A DNA stretch of 64,000 nucleotides, from assembly GCA_028753945.1 (NCBI GenBank), contig JAPNXP010000001.1, positions 6,872,501-6,936,500 of the forward strand, given 5' to 3'. A program made the position numbers and the translations under genes. The DNA comes from Hexactinellida sp. DTS-2022 (lineage: Eukaryota > Porifera > Hexactinellida). Positions 63,724-64,000 of this stretch are shown here, piece by piece; position 1 is the stretch's first letter, and every line of letters starts with the position of its first letter. Under the pieces are notes generated by a model. That model did not search any database and was not told the DNA's origin. It saw only the letters and a program-made list of their open reading frames with translations.

Positions 63724-64000
63724 GCAAGTTAAGGATAATTTAACTTAATTAACATTAGGGTGTCAACTGTCAAAGCTTTCTTTTCACGTTCCAAGGGCTG
63801 ATAAATATGCTTTAATTAATTAAGTTAATAGTTATATAAATAATTATTAACCCTCGGATGCATAGGGGTAAATGTATAAATAGAAAAATCCCATTTTCAC
63901 TTTCAATTTGTATTGAAAGTGAATTAACTTCCGTATTTACTTTCACATCCCTGGGCATTGGAGGGTTTAAATCAGGGGTGCCCAACATACGGCCCGCGTA
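63724..64000. other. Start of RNF213-like intron 3 with hAT left end
   Basis: AT-rich intron. The last ~28 bp, CAGGGGTGCCCAACATACGG..., starting at 63,973, look like the left end of a hAT element cut by the window edge. Confidence 0.5.

Noticed and set aside
1..64000. tRNA, rRNA or snRNA genes
   Set aside because: I saw no cloverleaf with A and B boxes and no conserved rRNA or snRNA segment; short GC hairpins belong to the repeat cassettes. A covariance search would be needed to exclude them.

Overview
This is a metazoan nuclear window: AT-rich, with spliceosomal introns (mostly GT-AG, two apparent GC-AG), animal-type genes and a very heavy load of DNA transposons. Non-coding DNA is strongly A/T-biased, while DPYD and RPL3 are clearly GC-richer. 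The set of elements (hAT, pogo-like, P/THAP, Harbinger, Ginger-like) suggests an invertebrate, but I cannot name a phylum from this sequence alone.

Four host genes are recognisable. (1) Minus strand, about 6,984-22,962: a USP53/USP54-type ubiquitin-specific protease. I rebuilt sixteen exons by joining splice sites in phase; the catalytic Cys, His and Asp region are present. (2) Minus strand, 29,939-31,117: ribosomal protein L3 (uL3), one open frame of 392 codons. (3) Plus strand, 44,167-47,253: dihydropyrimidine dehydrogenase (DPYD), 1,028 codons without an intron, all Fe-S cysteines and the catalytic Cys kept. (4) Plus strand, 48,179 to beyond the window: an RNF213 (mysterin) type AAA+ E3 ligase, with a giant 9.5-kb first coding exon holding two AAA modules, then two smaller exons. 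Its RING part lies downstream of the window.

Region by region: 1-6,980 is repeat-rich flank; 6,980-22,960 is the USP gene, whose introns hold many small transposons; 23,000-29,900 is intergenic and full of hAT and pogo-like MITEs; 31,300-42,000 is a transposon graveyard between RPL3 and DPYD with remains of Ginger-like, Harbinger, P-like and OTU-encoding elements; 42,000-44,100 is more MITEs upstream of DPYD; 47,254-48,178 separates DPYD from RNF213 and holds one hAT MITE; 57,683-63,276 is RNF213 intronic sequence with repeats.

The most striking structure is at 33,819-40,866. A Harbinger transposase reading frame has been cut by three independent insertions: a P-like element, a hAT MITE and an inverted-repeat foldback. 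Each is bounded by a short direct repeat, and skipping each insertion plus one repeat copy returns exactly to frame. The P-like element is itself invaded at its right end by a fourth, hAT-like foldback. A second theme is a dispersed GC-rich cassette of consecutive hairpins with 3-4-nt loops, joined to a ~142-bp minisatellite, in four long copies. A third is that many hAT MITEs here have interiors made of reiterated copies of their own terminal motif, and at least eleven keep perfect 8-bp target duplications.
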